A stretch of 64,000 nucleotides of DNA from Comamonas odontotermitis (lineage in GTDB: Bacteria > Pseudomonadota > Gammaproteobacteria > Burkholderiales > Burkholderiaceae_C). Made by a program: the position numbers and the translations under genes. This document shows, piece after piece, positions 35,127 through 44,743 of this stretch. The notes under the pieces are model-generated. The model was given only the letters and a program-made list of their open reading frames with translations, was not told where the DNA came from and did not search any database. The stretch covers positions 124,001 to 188,000 of the forward strand of contig NZ_JACHKZ010000007.1 of NCBI RefSeq assembly GCF_014207855.1, given 5' to 3'. Each line of letters opens with the position of its first letter. Within the stretch, counting starts at the first letter, position 1.

Positions 35127-35738
35127 ATGATGGTGCTTTATTCGGGAACGACCTGCCCTTTCTCCCACCGCTGCCGCTTTGTGTTGTTTGAAAAGGGAAT
35201 GGACTTTGAAATCCGTGATGTGGACCTGTTCAACAAGCCCGAAGACATCAGCGTGATGAATCCCTATGGGCAAGTGCCTATCCTGGTGGAACGCGATCTG
35301 ATTCTGTACGAATCGAACATCATCAATGAGTACATTGATGAGCGCTTCCCCCATCCCCAGCTGATGCCCGGCGACCCTGTGGAGCGTGCCCGCGTGCGTC
35401 TGTTCCTGCTGAACTTCGAGAAAGAGCTGTTCACCCACGTGCACACGCTGGAAGAGCGTGCGGCCAAGGGCAATGAAAAGGCACTGGAAAAGGCGCGTTC
35501 GCAAATTCGTGATCGCCTGACGCAGATGGCACCAGTGTTCCTGAAGAACAAATTCATTCTGGGCGAGAACTTCTCCATGCTGGACGTAGCGATTGCGCCG
35601 CTGCTGTGGCGCCTGGATTACTACGGCATCGAACTGTCGAAGAACGCAGCGCCGCTGCTCAAGTACGCCGAGCGCATCTTCTCGCGCCCAGCGTACATTG
35701 AAGCGCTGACGCCTTCGGAAAAGGTGATGCGCAAGTAA
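35127..35738 (+). CDS. sspA: Stringent starvation protein A (GST-like RNA polymerase-associated)
   Basis: SspA binds RNA polymerase holoenzyme and supports the stationary-phase and acid response. The 203-residue protein has a GST fold: thioredoxin-like N-domain (YSGTTCPFSHRCRFVLFEKG), the segment NPYGQVPILVERDL, and an all-helical C-domain. It lacks the catalytic GST features. A good AGGAG site stands before the ATG. The pairing with sspB, 80 bases downstream, and the position after petABC are standard in betaproteobacteria. Confidence 0.95.
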   Translation: MMVLYSGTTCPFSHRCRFVLFEKGMDFEIRDVDLFNKPEDISVMNPYGQVPILVERDLILYESNIINEYIDERFPHPQLMPGDPVERARVRLFLLNFEKELFTHVHTLEERAAKGNEKALEKARSQIRDRLTQMAPVFLKNKFILGENFSMLDVAIAPLLWRLDYYGIELSKNAAPLLKYAERIFSRPAYIEALTPSEKVMRK

Positions 35739-35818
35739 GGTTCGCCTGGCCTGGCTTGGTAGCCGGGCGCCCTGGGCTGTGCTGTAGGCTGGCCTGGGCG
35801 ACAAGCAGAAAGTGCCGA

Positions 35819-36343
35819 ATGAGTGAAATCCAGACAACCTCCACCCAGCCTTACCTGATCCGTGCCTGGGTGGAATGGTGCAATGACAATGGGCTCACGC
35901 CTTATCTGAGCGTACGGGTGGACAAGACCGTGCAGGTGCCGCGCGAGTTTGTCAAAGATGGTGAAATCGTGCTCAACATCAGCTACGACGCTACCAATGC
36001 GCTCAAGCTGGGTAATGATTACATCGAATTCACCGCCCGCTTTGGCGGCGTGCCGCGTGAAATCATGGTGCCTGTCAGCCGCGTCATTGCCATTTTTGCG
36101 CGTGAGACCGGCCAGGGCATGGGCTTTCCGCCCCCTGAAGATCTGTTGGATGACGATGCAGATATTGCGATGCGCGCATTGCAGGACGCAGGCGATGAGG
36201 GTGAAGCGAGTGCCGAAACCTCCGCATCCTCGCCACCAGTGATGCAGGTGGTGTCGTCCAGTGACGACACGGGGCCGTCAGACGGCGACGGGCCGGGCAA
36301 GCCCCCCAAGGCTGGCAAACCTTCGCTCAAGCTGGTGAAATAA
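35819..36343 (+). CDS. sspB: ClpXP protease specificity-enhancing factor SspB
   Basis: SspB tethers ssrA-tagged proteins to ClpXP. The dimer-forming, tag-binding core is residues 10-120 (YLIRAWVEWCNDNGLTPYLS, FVKDGEIVLNISYDATNALK, FTARFGGVPREIMVPVSRV); the disordered acidic linker and short tail GKPSLKLVK form the ClpX-binding tether. The length is 174 residues from the ATG at 35819; codons upstream to 35756 read unlike the family. It ends about 50 bases before the tRNA-Thr gene. Confidence 0.94.
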   Translation: MSEIQTTSTQPYLIRAWVEWCNDNGLTPYLSVRVDKTVQVPREFVKDGEIVLNISYDATNALKLGNDYIEFTARFGGVPREIMVPVSRVIAIFARETGQGMGFPPPEDLLDDDADIAMRALQDAGDEGEASAETSASSPPVMQVVSSSDDTGPSDGDGPGKPPKAGKPSLKLVK

Positions 36344-36392
36344 GCGAACCTCGGCTTTTTTGTGCGCTTTCGCGTATAGAATGCCGAATGTT

Positions 36393-36468
36393 GCCGATTT
36401 AGCTCAGTTGGTAGAGCAACCGCCTTGTAAGCGGTAGGTCATCAGTTCGATTCCGATAATCGGCACCA
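36393..36468 (+). tRNA. tRNA-Thr (anticodon UGU)
   Basis: The 76-base sequence has acceptor stem GCCGATT / AATCGGC, D-arm GCTCAGTTGGTAGAGC, anticodon stem ACCGC / GCGGT with loop CTTGTAA (anticodon TGT), T-loop TTCGATT and an encoded CCA end. The T stem (ATCAG / CCGAT) has an A-C mismatch at the 52-62 pair, where relatives have CTGAT. The rest pairs fully, so it is called functional. Confidence 0.95.
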
Positions 36469-36478
36469 TCTCATACCC

Positions 36479-36510
36479 AAGGCCCGCATTGCAATGCGGG
36501 CCTTTCTTAT
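36479..36510. terminator. Rho-independent terminator after tRNA-Thr
   Basis: AAGGCCCGCATTG pairs with CAATGCGGGCCTT at 36479-36504 as a complete palindrome, followed by TTCTTATT. Confidence 0.8.
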
Positions 36511-36560
36511 TGCCAAATTGGCGTTTGGTACTTTATCAGCATACGTATGGCGCTACTGAT

Positions 36561-36899
36561 TTAATAGTAAATCGAGGAGCGATTCGTTCCCTGGCCAAGT
36601 ACTTTCAGCCGGATATCGGCAGTTGGATAGCCTTTGACGCGCAGGTGTGCCGCCATGGCGGGTACCAGTTGTTTGAGCTTGGCGGCACAGGCGTTGTTGG
36701 CGACCAGCAGGCACCATTGATCGCCGTCGATGGGGCCGGGCTTGATGGCTGCGCGCAGCATGGGCGGCACCAAGAACTCCACCAGCTTGTAACGGGTCGT
36801 GGATTCGCGCGTCAATGCAGCCAAGCTGGCGAGAGTGGGTGCTTCGCTGGCGGCTTGTTCGACGGTGATGGCGTAATGCCTGCGGTTGGACTGGGTCAT
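36561..36899 (-). CDS. DUF721 protein, DciA-like (replicative helicase operator)
   Basis: DciA-family proteins load or regulate the DnaB helicase in bacteria that lack DnaC. The 112-residue product has a predicted alpha-beta core with the block DGDQWCLLVANNACAAKLKQ then LVPAMAAHLRVKGYPTADIR, the usual DUF721 pattern in Burkholderiales. The start is taken at 36899 (MTQSNRRHYAITV); an upstream in-frame start would add 14 unlikely residues. It is divergent from secA, the usual neighbour of this family. Confidence 0.8.
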   Translation of the reverse strand: MTQSNRRHYAITVEQAASEAPTLASLAALTRESTTRYKLVEFLVPPMLRAAIKPGPIDGDQWCLLVANNACAAKLKQLVPAMAAHLRVKGYPTADIRLKVLGQGTNRSSIYY

Positions 36900-37113
36900 G
36901 AGAGAGCGGTGGCGGGCAGATAGCCATAGATTACAGTGCACCTGCCACGACGTATTCTAGTCAGGGTTGTAGAATGTTTTATTTGGCAGGTGGTGCAGCC
37001 GGTATTGAATCCGGGTGCATAGTCTCCATCTGACACAACACTAATCACTAGGAATTCCGGTCGCGCGGCGGGATTGGCACCAGTGCTGATTTGCGCCGCG
37101 TGGTTTTGTTCGC

Positions 37114-39855
37114 ATGGCAACCAATTTCTTCACCAAAATTTTTGGCAGTCGCAATGATCGCCTGCTCAAGCAATACCGCAAGGTCGTGGCGCGCATCAAT
37201 GCGATGGAGCCAGAGTACGAAAAGCTGAACGACGAGCAATTGCGCCAGAAAACCCAGGAATTCAAGGACCGCATTGCTGGGGGTGAATCGCTGGACAACA
37301 TCCTGCCGGAAGCGTTTGCGGTGGTGCGCGAGGGCTCCAAGCGCGTGATGAAGATGCGTCACTTTGATGTGCAGATGCTGGGCGGCATGGCGCTGCACTA
37401 CGGCAAGATTGCTGAAATGCGCACAGGTGAGGGCAAGACGCTGACCGGTACCTTGCCGGTGTACCTGAACGCGCTCGCGGGCAAGGGTGTGCATGTGGTG
37501 ACGGTGAATGATTACCTGGCCACGCGTGATGCGACCTGGATGGGCCGCCTCTACAATTTCCTGGGCCTGTCGGTGGGCATCAACCTGTCGCAACTGCCCA
37601 AGCATGAAAAGCAGGCTGCCTACAACTCTGACATTACCTACGGTACCAATAACGAATACGGCTTCGACTACCTGCGCGACAACATGGTGCAGGACAAGAC
37701 GGAACGTGTGCAGCGCCAACTGAACTTTGCAATCGTTGACGAAGTGGATTCGATCCTGATCGACGAGGCGCGTACTCCGCTGATCATCTCCGGCCAGGCA
37801 GAAGACCACACCGCAGCCTATCTGGCCATGCGCAGCGTGGTGCCGTTGCTCACCCGCCAGGAAGGCGAGGCTGACCCGCGCACGGGCGAAGGCGTTACCA
37901 AACCGGGCGACTTTACGGTCGATGAAAAGGGCCACCAGATCAATCTGACGGAAGCAGGCTACGAAGCTGCCGAGCGCATTCTGGCCGAGAAGGGCCTGAT
38001 TCCAGAAGGCGCCTCGCTGTACGATCCCACCAACATCACCCTGGTGCACCAGCTCTTTGCGGCGCTGCGCGCCGAGCACCTCTACCATCGCGACCAGCAC
38101 TATGTGGTGCAAAACGGCGAAGTGGTGATCGTGGATGAGTTCACCGGCCGTCTGATGTCGGGCCGCCGCTGGAGCGAAGGCCTGCACCAGGCCGTGGAAG
38201 CCAAGGAAGGCGTGGAAATCCAGGCCGAGAACCAGACGCTGGCTTCGATCACCTTCCAGAACTACTTCCGCCTGTACACCAAACTGGGGGGCATGACGGG
38301 TACGGCCGACACCGAGGCCTACGAGTTCCAGGAAATCTACGGCCTTGAGACTGTGGTGATTCCGCCGAACCGCCCCAGCAAGCGCGATGACCAGCTCGAC
38401 CGGGTCTACAAGACCACGCCCGAGAAATACATGGCCGCGATTGCAGACATCCGCGAATGCTACGAGCGCGGCCAGCCAGTGCTGGTGGGTACTACCTCGA
38501 TCGAAAACTCGGAAATCATCGATGAGCTTTTGAAGAAGGAAAACCTGCCGCACCAGGTGCTCAACGCCAAGCAGCACGAGCGCGAGGCCGACATCATTGC
38601 CCAGGCGGGTCGCCCCGGCATGATCACCATCGCCACCAACATGGCTGGCCGGGGTACCGACATCGTGCTGGGTGGCAATATCGAAAAGCAGATTGCGGCC
38701 ATCGAATCGGACGAAGCGCTGCCCGAGTCGGAGCGCAAGAGCAAGATCGAAGCCCTGCGTGCCGAGTGGCAGGTCGAACACGACAAGGTGACGGAGCTGG
38801 GCGGCCTGCGCATCATTGCGACCGAGCGCCACGAATCGCGCCGTATCGACAACCAGCTGCGCGGCCGTGCAGGCCGCCAGGGCGACAAGGGTTCCTCGCG
38901 CTTCTATCTGTCGCTGGATGACCAGCTGATGCGCATCTTTGCGGGTGATCGTGTCAAGGCCATCATGGAGCGTCTGAAGATGCCCGATGGCGAAGCCATT
39001 GAAGCCGGTATCGTGACCCGCTCCATCGAAAGCGCGCAGCGCAAGGTGGAGGCGCGCAACTTCGACATGCGCAAGCAATTGCTGGAATACGATGACGTTG
39101 CCAATGACCAGCGCAAGGTCATCTACCAGCAGCGCAACGAAATTCTGGACTCTGCTGACCTGTCGCCCATGATTGATGGCATGCGTGACAGCACCCTGGC
39201 CGATATCGTGCGCCAGTATGTGCCCGAGCAATCGATGGAAGAGCAGTGGGATCTGGCGGGCCTGGAGAAGGCGTTGCGCGAAGAGATGCAGATCGATCTG
39301 CCGCTCGCGCAACTGCTGGATAGCTCCGAGTCGCTGACCGATGAAGAGATTGAAGAAAAGGTTGTGGCCGAAGGCGCTCGCATCTTCAACAGCAAGCTGG
39401 AGCAGGCCGGCAAGGAAAACTTCATGCAGTTCATGCGCGCCGTGCTGCTGCAGACGCTGGATTCCTCGTGGCGCGATCACCTGGCTGCATTGGATTATCT
39501 GCGCCAGGGCATCCACCTGCGTGGCTATGCGCAAAAGCAGCCCAAGCAGGAATACAAGCGCGAAGCGTTCGAGCTGTTCCGCCAGTTGATCGACCACGTC
39601 AAGAACCAGGTCACGCGGGTGATGATGCAGGTACAGATCCGCTCGCCCGAGCAGCTTGACGAGGCCACCGAGCAGCTGGAGCAAAGCAATGCCCGCACCA
39701 GCGTCCACTACAGTGGCGCAGAGGAGCCTTCGGCGGAAGAGGCTGAAGCCATGGAGCCGCTGGCGCTGCCCGACGGCATGCGTGTGGGCCGCAACGATCC
39801 CTGCCCATGCGGCAGCGGCAAACGCTTCAAGCTCTGCCACGGTAAACTTTCTTGA
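37114..39855 (+). CDS. secA: Preprotein translocase ATPase SecA
   Basis: SecA drives unfolded preproteins through SecYEG. The 913-residue protein has the amphipathic N-terminus [20 protein letters not shown], Walker [35 protein letters not shown] (Walker B and the DEAD-like segment), the second motor domain with [15 protein letters not shown] and [20 protein letters not shown], and the C-terminal SEC-C zinc site [13 protein letters not shown] that binds SecB. No SecM-like regulator is seen upstream. The gap to dciA is 214 bases. Confidence 0.98.
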   Translation: MATNFFTKIFGSRNDRLLKQYRKVVARINAMEPEYEKLNDEQLRQKTQEFKDRIAGGESLDNILPEAFAVVREGSKRVMKMRHFDVQMLGGMALHYGKIAEMRTGEGKTLTGTLPVYLNALAGKGVHVVTVNDYLATRDATWMGRLYNFLGLSVGINLSQLPKHEKQAAYNSDITYGTNNEYGFDYLRDNMVQDKTERVQRQLNFAIVDEVDSILIDEARTPLIISGQAEDHTAAYLAMRSVVPLLTRQEGEADPRTGEGVTKPGDFTVDEKGHQINLTEAGYEAAERILAEKGLIPEGASLYDPTNITLVHQLFAALRAEHLYHRDQHYVVQNGEVVIVDEFTGRLMSGRRWSEGLHQAVEAKEGVEIQAENQTLASITFQNYFRLYTKLGGMTGTADTEAYEFQEIYGLETVVIPPNRPSKRDDQLDRVYKTTPEKYMAAIADIRECYERGQPVLVGTTSIENSEIIDELLKKENLPHQVLNAKQHEREADIIAQAGRPGMITIATNMAGRGTDIVLGGNIEKQIAAIESDEALPESERKSKIEALRAEWQVEHDKVTELGGLRIIATERHESRRIDNQLRGRAGRQGDKGSSRFYLSLDDQLMRIFAGDRVKAIMERLKMPDGEAIEAGIVTRSIESAQRKVEARNFDMRKQLLEYDDVANDQRKVIYQQRNEILDSADLSPMIDGMRDSTLADIVRQYVPEQSMEEQWDLAGLEKALREEMQIDLPLAQLLDSSESLTDEEIEEKVVAEGARIFNSKLEQAGKENFMQFMRAVLLQTLDSSWRDHLAALDYLRQGIHLRGYAQKQPKQEYKREAFELFRQLIDHVKNQVTRVMMQVQIRSPEQLDEATEQLEQSNARTSVHYSGAEEPSAEEAEAMEPLALPDGMRVGRNDPCPCGSGKRFKLCHGKLS

Positions 39856-39874
39856 TACCGTAATGCTGCAGAAG

Positions 39875-39906
39875 ACGGGCTTTGACAGGTGCAGAGCCCG
39901 TTTTTT
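39875..39906 (+). terminator. Rho-independent terminator after secA
   Basis: ACGGGCTTTG pairs with CAGAGCCCGT (one G-U pair) around a 7-base loop, followed by TTTTTT. Confidence 0.8.
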
Positions 39907-39949
39907 CTTGGTTCTTCCCTTCTTTCGCATTCATTTTTGAAAGACTGAC

Positions 39950-41191
39950 ATGCCCGTCAATTTGAAAGCCCCTGTGGCGCAGGATCTGGCACCGATCGCC
40001 GGTGTTCGCATTGGTGTGACGGAGGCCGGTGTGCGCAAGGCCAACCGCAAGGATCTGACCGTGTTTCTGCTTGACGAAGGCAGCCACGTGGCAGGGGTGT
40101 TCACCAAAAACCGTTTCTGCGCTGCTCCCGTGCAGATCTGCCGCGAGCACCTGGCTGTCCGCGGCAAGGCAGGTGGCGCCATTCGAGCCATGGTCATCAA
40201 TACCGGCAATGCCAATGCAGGCACGGGTGCTGATGGACTGGCCCGTGCCAATGCCACCTGCGATGCGCTGGCGACCTTGCTGAAGATCGATGCCAAACAG
40301 GTACTGCCGTTCTCGACCGGCGTGATCATGGAGCCGCTGCCAGTAGACCGCATCACCGCTGGTCTGCCCGCCGCCATTGCAGACGCGCAGCCTGGCAACT
40401 GGGCCAAGGCGGCGGAAGGCATCATGACGACCGACACTATTGCCAAGGCGTTTTCTGCCAAGGCTGTGGTGGGCGGGAAGACAGTGCATGTCACCGGCAT
40501 CAGCAAGGGCGCTGGCATGATCCGCCCCAACATGGCAACCATGCTGAGTTTTCTGGCAACGGATGCCGCCATTGACGCAGCGCTGTTGCCTGCACTGGCC
40601 AAACAACTGGCAGACCAGTCCTTCAACCGCATCACCATTGATGGTGATACTTCGACCAATGATTCGTTTGTCGTCGTTGCTACCAACCAAGCAGGCAATG
40701 CGGCGGTGACTGATTGGAACAGCGCCGACGGCCAGGCTTTGATGGCCGCGTTGCGCGATGTCGCGCAAAAGCTGGCGCAGGCCATTGTGCGCGATGGTGA
40801 AGGTGCCACCAAATTCATCCAGATTGAGGTGGAACAGGGCAGCAATGAAGAAGAATGCCGCCAGGTGGCCTATGCGATTGCCCATTCGCCACTGGTCAAA
40901 ACCGCCTTCTTCGCCAGCGACCCCAACCTGGGCCGCATTCTGGCCGCGGTGGGGTATGCGGGCATTGAAGATCTCGATCAGACCAAGATTGAGCTGTACC
41001 TGGACGATGTGCATGTGGCCACCCGGGGTGGTCGCAACCCCTCCTATGAAGAAGCCGATGGCCAGCGCGTGATGAAGCAGCAGGAAATCGTGGTGCGTGT
41101 GCAGCTGGGCCGCGGCACGGCCAATACCACCTTGTGGACCTGCGACCTGAGCCACGACTACGTCAGCATCAACGCGGATTACCGCTCTTGA
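39950..41191 (+). CDS. argJ: Bifunctional ornithine acetyltransferase / N-acetylglutamate synthase
   Basis: ArgJ recycles the acetyl group from N-acetylornithine to glutamate in arginine synthesis. It self-cleaves at an Ala-Thr bond, and the conserved site [18 protein letters not shown] is present near residue 185-200, with Thr as the new N-terminal nucleophile. Other blocks are [26 protein letters not shown] and [18 protein letters not shown]. The 413-residue length is normal. The secA-argJ pairing is common in Comamonadaceae. Confidence 0.97.
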   Translation: MPVNLKAPVAQDLAPIAGVRIGVTEAGVRKANRKDLTVFLLDEGSHVAGVFTKNRFCAAPVQICREHLAVRGKAGGAIRAMVINTGNANAGTGADGLARANATCDALATLLKIDAKQVLPFSTGVIMEPLPVDRITAGLPAAIADAQPGNWAKAAEGIMTTDTIAKAFSAKAVVGGKTVHVTGISKGAGMIRPNMATMLSFLATDAAIDAALLPALAKQLADQSFNRITIDGDTSTNDSFVVVATNQAGNAAVTDWNSADGQALMAALRDVAQKLAQAIVRDGEGATKFIQIEVEQGSNEEECRQVAYAIAHSPLVKTAFFASDPNLGRILAAVGYAGIEDLDQTKIELYLDDVHVATRGGRNPSYEEADGQRVMKQQEIVVRVQLGRGTANTTLWTCDLSHDYVSINADYRS

Positions 41192-41350
41192 TGAGAGCAA
41201 GGGCCGTTGCAGTGCTGCGGGCCTTAGCATCCATCTGTAGTGGGCAGGATAGCTCGCGCGGCTTGCGATACATCCCCAAAGGGCCTGCGGGCTCTTTGTG
41301 CTTTGTATTGTGGTATTTTTAAGCGTTATTGCCTTCTGGTGCTTGTCCAT

Positions 41351-41390
41351 CAAGCGCAAGCAGCTATTGAAAATATAGTAAATCGGAGAC
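41351..41390 (-). repeat. Dispersed intergenic repeat before the DUF815 gene
   Basis: Read leftwards, TTTCAATAGCTGCTTGCGCT then TG matches the consensus core; a reversed half follows nearer argJ. Confidence 0.65.
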
Positions 41391-41397
41391 CGTTATC

Positions 41398-42354
41398 GTG
41401 TCCTTGGATTCTTCCTTTTCGCCTCTGGAGCGTCTGGTGGTACGCGCCGAGCAACTGATGCAGCGCATTGAGGCTGTGCTGCCCCAGGCCTTGCAGGCAC
41501 CTCTCGACTGGAATGACACCATTGCCTGGCGCTACCGCAAGCGCGCCAACGGCTGTGGCGTACTGGAGCCGGTGCGCCATGTGGGGGCCATGCAATTGAG
41601 CGACTTGCAGAACATTGATGTCCAGAAAGACAAGATTGCACGCAATACCGAGCAATTTGTGCAAGGACGCACTGCCAACAACGTGCTGCTGACGGGTGCG
41701 CGTGGCACAGGCAAATCTTCGTTGATCCGCGCCTGTCTGCACAGCTATGCGCCCCAGGGGTTGCGCTTGATCGAGGTGGACAAGGCCGATCTGACCGACT
41801 TGCCCGATATTGTGGATGTGGTGGCGGGCCGCCCGGAGAAGTTCATCATTTATTGCGATGACCTGAGCTTTGAAGAAGGTGAGCCTGGCTACAAGGCCAT
41901 GAAGTCGATTCTGGATGGCTCGGTGAGCGCTGCCACGCCCAATGTGCTGGTCTATGCCACCAGCAACCGGCGCCACCTGCTGCCCGAGTACATGACGGAC
42001 AACCTGGCGCAGCAAAAGGGCGAGAACGGAGAAATCCACCCGGGTGAGGTGGTGGAAGAGAAGATTTCGCTGTCAGAACGCTTTGGCCTGTGGGTGAGCT
42101 TCTATCCCTTCAGCCAGGATGAATACCTGCGCGTGGTGGCGCAGTGGCTGTCAGCGCTGGGCGTGTCGGCCGATGAGATTGAAGCATCCCGCCCCGAGGC
42201 CTTGGTTTGGGCGCTGGAGCGCGGATCGCGCAGCGGCCGGGTGGCGCACCAGTTTGCACGCGATTGGGCGGGCCGAGGAGCCAACCGCCAGGCAGAAGGT
42301 CGAGCCCGCATTGCCGACGTAGCCGACCTGGGTGAAGAGGCCGAAGAAGATTGA
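41398..42354 (+). CDS. DUF815-family P-loop ATPase
   Basis: The 318-residue protein has Walker A NVLLTGARGTGKSSLIRACL (about 94-113), Walker B FIIYCDDLSFEEGEPGY, a sensor-1-like VYATSNRRHLLPEYM, and SERFGLWVSFYPFSQDEYL, the standard layout of DUF815 AAA-like ATPases. The biological role is not known. The start is GTG at 41398. It is followed after 18 bases by a Nudix gene, so the two are probably co-transcribed; the dispersed repeat lies immediately upstream. Confidence 0.85.
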   Translation: MSLDSSFSPLERLVVRAEQLMQRIEAVLPQALQAPLDWNDTIAWRYRKRANGCGVLEPVRHVGAMQLSDLQNIDVQKDKIARNTEQFVQGRTANNVLLTGARGTGKSSLIRACLHSYAPQGLRLIEVDKADLTDLPDIVDVVAGRPEKFIIYCDDLSFEEGEPGYKAMKSILDGSVSAATPNVLVYATSNRRHLLPEYMTDNLAQQKGENGEIHPGEVVEEKISLSERFGLWVSFYPFSQDEYLRVVAQWLSALGVSADEIEASRPEALVWALERGSRSGRVAHQFARDWAGRGANRQAEGRARIADVADLGEEAEED

Positions 42355-42372
42355 ACAGAAATTGGGTGAAAA

Positions 42373-42852
42373 GTGACTGAGTTATCCACAACTGGCGCAG
42401 AGCCTCGCAAATACACGGAAGTGGCCGTGGGCGTGTTGATCCGCGAGAGCGACAACGCGCTGCTGATCACCAGCCGCCCGGCAGGCAAGCCGCGCGCGGG
42501 CTGGTGGGAGTTTCCTGGCGGCAAGCTGGAAAAAGGCGAGACGGTGGAGCAGGCCTTGCGCCGAGAGTTGCAGGAAGAGCTGGGCATCACCATCGCCAAC
42601 TGCATCGCCTGGAAGGTGACGGAGCACAGCTATACGCATGCGCTGGTACGCCTGCATTGGTGCAAGGTGACGCAATGGACGGGCGAATTCGAGATGCGTG
42701 AGGGCCAGCAGATGTCCTGGCAGCAGTTGCCGCTGACTGTGCAGCCCGTATTGGAAGGGTCGTTCCCGGTACTGCAATGGCTGAGCGAAGAGCGCGGGCT
42801 GCCGTTTGATGTGGCGCAATACGCCAATGCGGCCCTGGCGGATGGCCTGTAG
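42373..42852 (+). CDS. Nudix hydrolase, MutT-like (8-oxo-dGTP diphosphatase type)
   Basis: The Nudix box runs from GGKLEKGETVEQALRRELQE through ELGI, matching G-x5-E-x7-R-E-U-x2-E-E-x-G-U, about residues 55-78, and WWEFPGGK just before it is typical of MutT. Members remove oxidised nucleotides. The 159-residue length suits the standalone form. The start is GTG at 42373; its first codons include a perfect DnaA-box sequence (TTATCCACA), probably by chance. Confidence 0.88.
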   Translation: MTELSTTGAEPRKYTEVAVGVLIRESDNALLITSRPAGKPRAGWWEFPGGKLEKGETVEQALRRELQEELGITIANCIAWKVTEHSYTHALVRLHWCKVTQWTGEFEMREGQQMSWQQLPLTVQPVLEGSFPVLQWLSEERGLPFDVAQYANAALADGL

Positions 42853-42894
42853 CCAGTGGTGCGTTGCTGCCCCCGGCATTGTTGCTCTGAGATT

Positions 42895-42945
42895 TATAGC
42901 GAGGGGCGAGCGCTACTTTGAGGCTTCAGGTTTAATAGATAGCCA
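42895..42945. repeat. Decayed copy of the dispersed intergenic repeat
   Basis: TTATAGCGAGGGGCGAGCGC followed by GGTTTAATAGATAGCC keeps the two-part layout with several changes, between the convergent Nudix and yacG genes. Confidence 0.4.
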
Positions 42946-42998
42946 GTATGAATAGGGGGCTGTACGCTGTCAGCTCTTATTCTGAGAATCGAACAAGG

Positions 42999-43211
42999 CT
43001 AGTCTTCGTGGCGCGGGTCGCCATATTGCGCATCCAGCGGCGGTGATTCTGCGGGCACGCGAAAATCTTCGTTGCCCCAGGCTCCCAGATCAATCATCTT
43101 GCAGCGTTCACTGCAGAACGGGCGGAATCGATTGCTCTTGGCAAAGCTGGAGGGGCCGCCGCATTGGGGGCAGGTGATGGCTGGGGTGGCGTGGTCCGTG
43201 GTTGTGCTCAT
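42999..43211 (-). CDS. yacG: DNA gyrase inhibitor YacG (zinc protein)
   Basis: YacG binds GyrB and blocks gyrase. The 70-residue product has the four zinc cysteines in CPQCGG and CSERCKMIDLGAWGNEDFRV, the complete family signature. The start at 43211 (MSTTTDHATPAITCPQCG) is chosen; an upstream in-frame start at 43253 would add 14 residues. It lies at the downstream end of the leftward zapD-coaE-pilDCB block, as in many proteobacteria. Confidence 0.93.
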   Translation of the reverse strand: MSTTTDHATPAITCPQCGGPSSFAKSNRFRPFCSERCKMIDLGAWGNEDFRVPAESPPLDAQYGDPRHED

Positions 43212-43336
43212 GCAGAGATTGTAGGCGGGGCCCTCCAACCATTGCTGCGCCATGAGCTTTGTAGAAAACCATAGCGATCAGCGTATGTCTGGTGTGTGCT
43301 GGAGCCAATTTCAGTAAAAAGGCCAATCGCTCACGC

Positions 43337-44092
43337 TCAAGCGCACAGCACCATTTCGTACTGGCCATCCTGCTGGGTGAGCACCATTTGGCCATTGTCG
43401 GCCTTGTGCAGCATGCGGATCGAGATCATCAGCCGGTTGCCGCTGATTTCTGGCACCAGCCCCGCCTGGGGATCAAGCTGCAGGCGCAGCAACTGGTAGG
43501 TACGGCCCTGGGGAAGGTTTTGCTGAAACTGCCCACGTATCGTCGCAATACGTTGTGGCGTACCAGCATCTCGAAACAGTTTGAGAAGCAGAAAGAGTGC
43601 ACTGGCCAGCGGCTCAAAAGGCTCGGTCCAACGCTGCAGATCTGCGCGCCGCAGTTCGCTGTCGGCATGCAGCCAGGTGTGGTAGCTGGGCAGATCGAAA
43701 GTGCAGGTGCCGCCGGGGATGCCCGAACGGTTGCGGATGGCCATCAGCCACTCATTCTCGATCAGCAACTGGCTGGGTTTGCCGGTCTGCTCTCTCAGCC
43801 GGGAGTGCGCGCCGTCCAGCTGCGCGATGACCTTGTCGAGCATGTCGACGGCAATCATGGGGCTGGCACGGTAGGCATTGAACTGCTGGCGCTGGCGTTC
43901 CAGATCCTTGAGCAGATCGGCTTTCAAGTCAGTGCGCGAGGCCACATCCATGATCTCGAACAGCGTGGTGATGGCGAAATGGTGATCGACATCAGTGCTG
44001 CGCTGCAGAAGTACATCCAGCCGGCGCAGCAAATACTCCAACCGCAGGTAGGAGCGTACGCGTTCGTTGAATGGGTACTCGTAAACAATCAC
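43337..44092 (-). CDS. zapD: Cell division protein ZapD
   Basis: ZapD binds FtsZ and bundles its filaments. The 251-residue protein begins MIVYEYPFNERVRSYLRLEY followed by LLRRLDVLL, the DUF1342 signature, and later shows WLMAIRNRSGIPGGTCTFDL and the region HTWLHADSELRRADLQRW. The coaE stop lies only 9 bases upstream, so the genes form one leftward transcript. Confidence 0.96.
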   Translation of the reverse strand: MIVYEYPFNERVRSYLRLEYLLRRLDVLLQRSTDVDHHFAITTLFEIMDVASRTDLKADLLKDLERQRQQFNAYRASPMIAVDMLDKVIAQLDGAHSRLREQTGKPSQLLIENEWLMAIRNRSGIPGGTCTFDLPSYHTWLHADSELRRADLQRWTEPFEPLASALFLLLKLFRDAGTPQRIATIRGQFQQNLPQGRTYQLLRLQLDPQAGLVPEISGNRLMISIRMLHKADNGQMVLTQQDGQYEMVLCA

Positions 44093-44101
44093 GGAAAGAT
44101 G

Positions 44102-44725
44102 CTAGTGTTGGAGCGGAAGGACTGCTATCAATTCATTGTATAGGCCCAGGACCTCATCGCCTAGCGCTTGTAACGAGAGCGTTTCATTCCAGATGACCCA
44201 GTCGGCTTTGCGCAGGCGCTGCTCGCGGCTCGCCTGTTGCGCCATGATGGCAGCCACCGCCTCGGCAGAGAGCTGGCTGCGCGCCTGCACGCGGGCCAAT
44301 TGCGTGCGCTCCTCGCAATCTACAACGATGACCTGGTCCAGCCGCGGGCTCCATTGCTGCGATTCGGCCAGAAGTGGGATATCGAAAATCACCACTTTTG
44401 CAGCGCTATGCTCGCAGGCATGCGCATAGCGATCAAAGATGCTGCGCTGGATCAAGGGATGAAGAATGGCTTCCAACCTTTGCTTGGCGCCCGGATCCTG
44501 AAACACGGCTTCGCGCATCTGAGCGCGGTTGAGTGCGCCTTCATGGGTGATGAAATGCGCGCCGAATTGCTCTTGGATGGCTGCAATGGCGGCTCCGCCC
44601 GGCAGCGTCAGGCCACGGGCGATCTCATCGGCATCAATGACGGCGCAACCCAGTTGCGCAAATCGTTCGGAGACCGTGCTTTTGCCGCTTCCGATACCGC
44701 CTGTGACGCCAATGCGGGGTTTCAT
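44102..44725 (-). CDS. coaE: Dephospho-CoA kinase
   Basis: CoaE phosphorylates dephospho-CoA to coenzyme A, the last step of the pathway. Residues 1-20 read MKPRIGVTGGIGSGKSTVSE with the Walker A loop; VIDADEIARGLT and FDIPLLAESQQW are the further family blocks. The 207-residue length is normal. It sits between pilD (18 bases upstream) and zapD, as is usual in proteobacteria. Confidence 0.97.
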   Translation of the reverse strand: MKPRIGVTGGIGSGKSTVSERFAQLGCAVIDADEIARGLTLPGGAAIAAIQEQFGAHFITHEGALNRAQMREAVFQDPGAKQRLEAILHPLIQRSIFDRYAHACEHSAAKVVIFDIPLLAESQQWSPRLDQVIVVDCEERTQLARVQARSQLSAEAVAAIMAQQASREQRLRKADWVIWNETLSLQALGDEVLGLYNELIAVLPLQH

Positions 44726-44743
44726 CGCTTTCGGATTCCCGCA

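Noticed and set aside
36393..36560. Integration site (att) at the tRNA-Thr 3' end
   Set aside because: No repeat of the tRNA 3' end was noticed nearby and the following genes (dciA, secA) are core.
37048..39930. Long antisense frame (960 codons) across secA
   Set aside because: It mirrors secA codon bias; secA itself is fully conserved on the plus strand.
42382..42390. Perfect DnaA box TTATCCACA inside the Nudix gene start
   Set aside because: One or two such 9-mers are expected by chance in 64 kb, and there is no cluster, AT-rich element or dnaA nearby.
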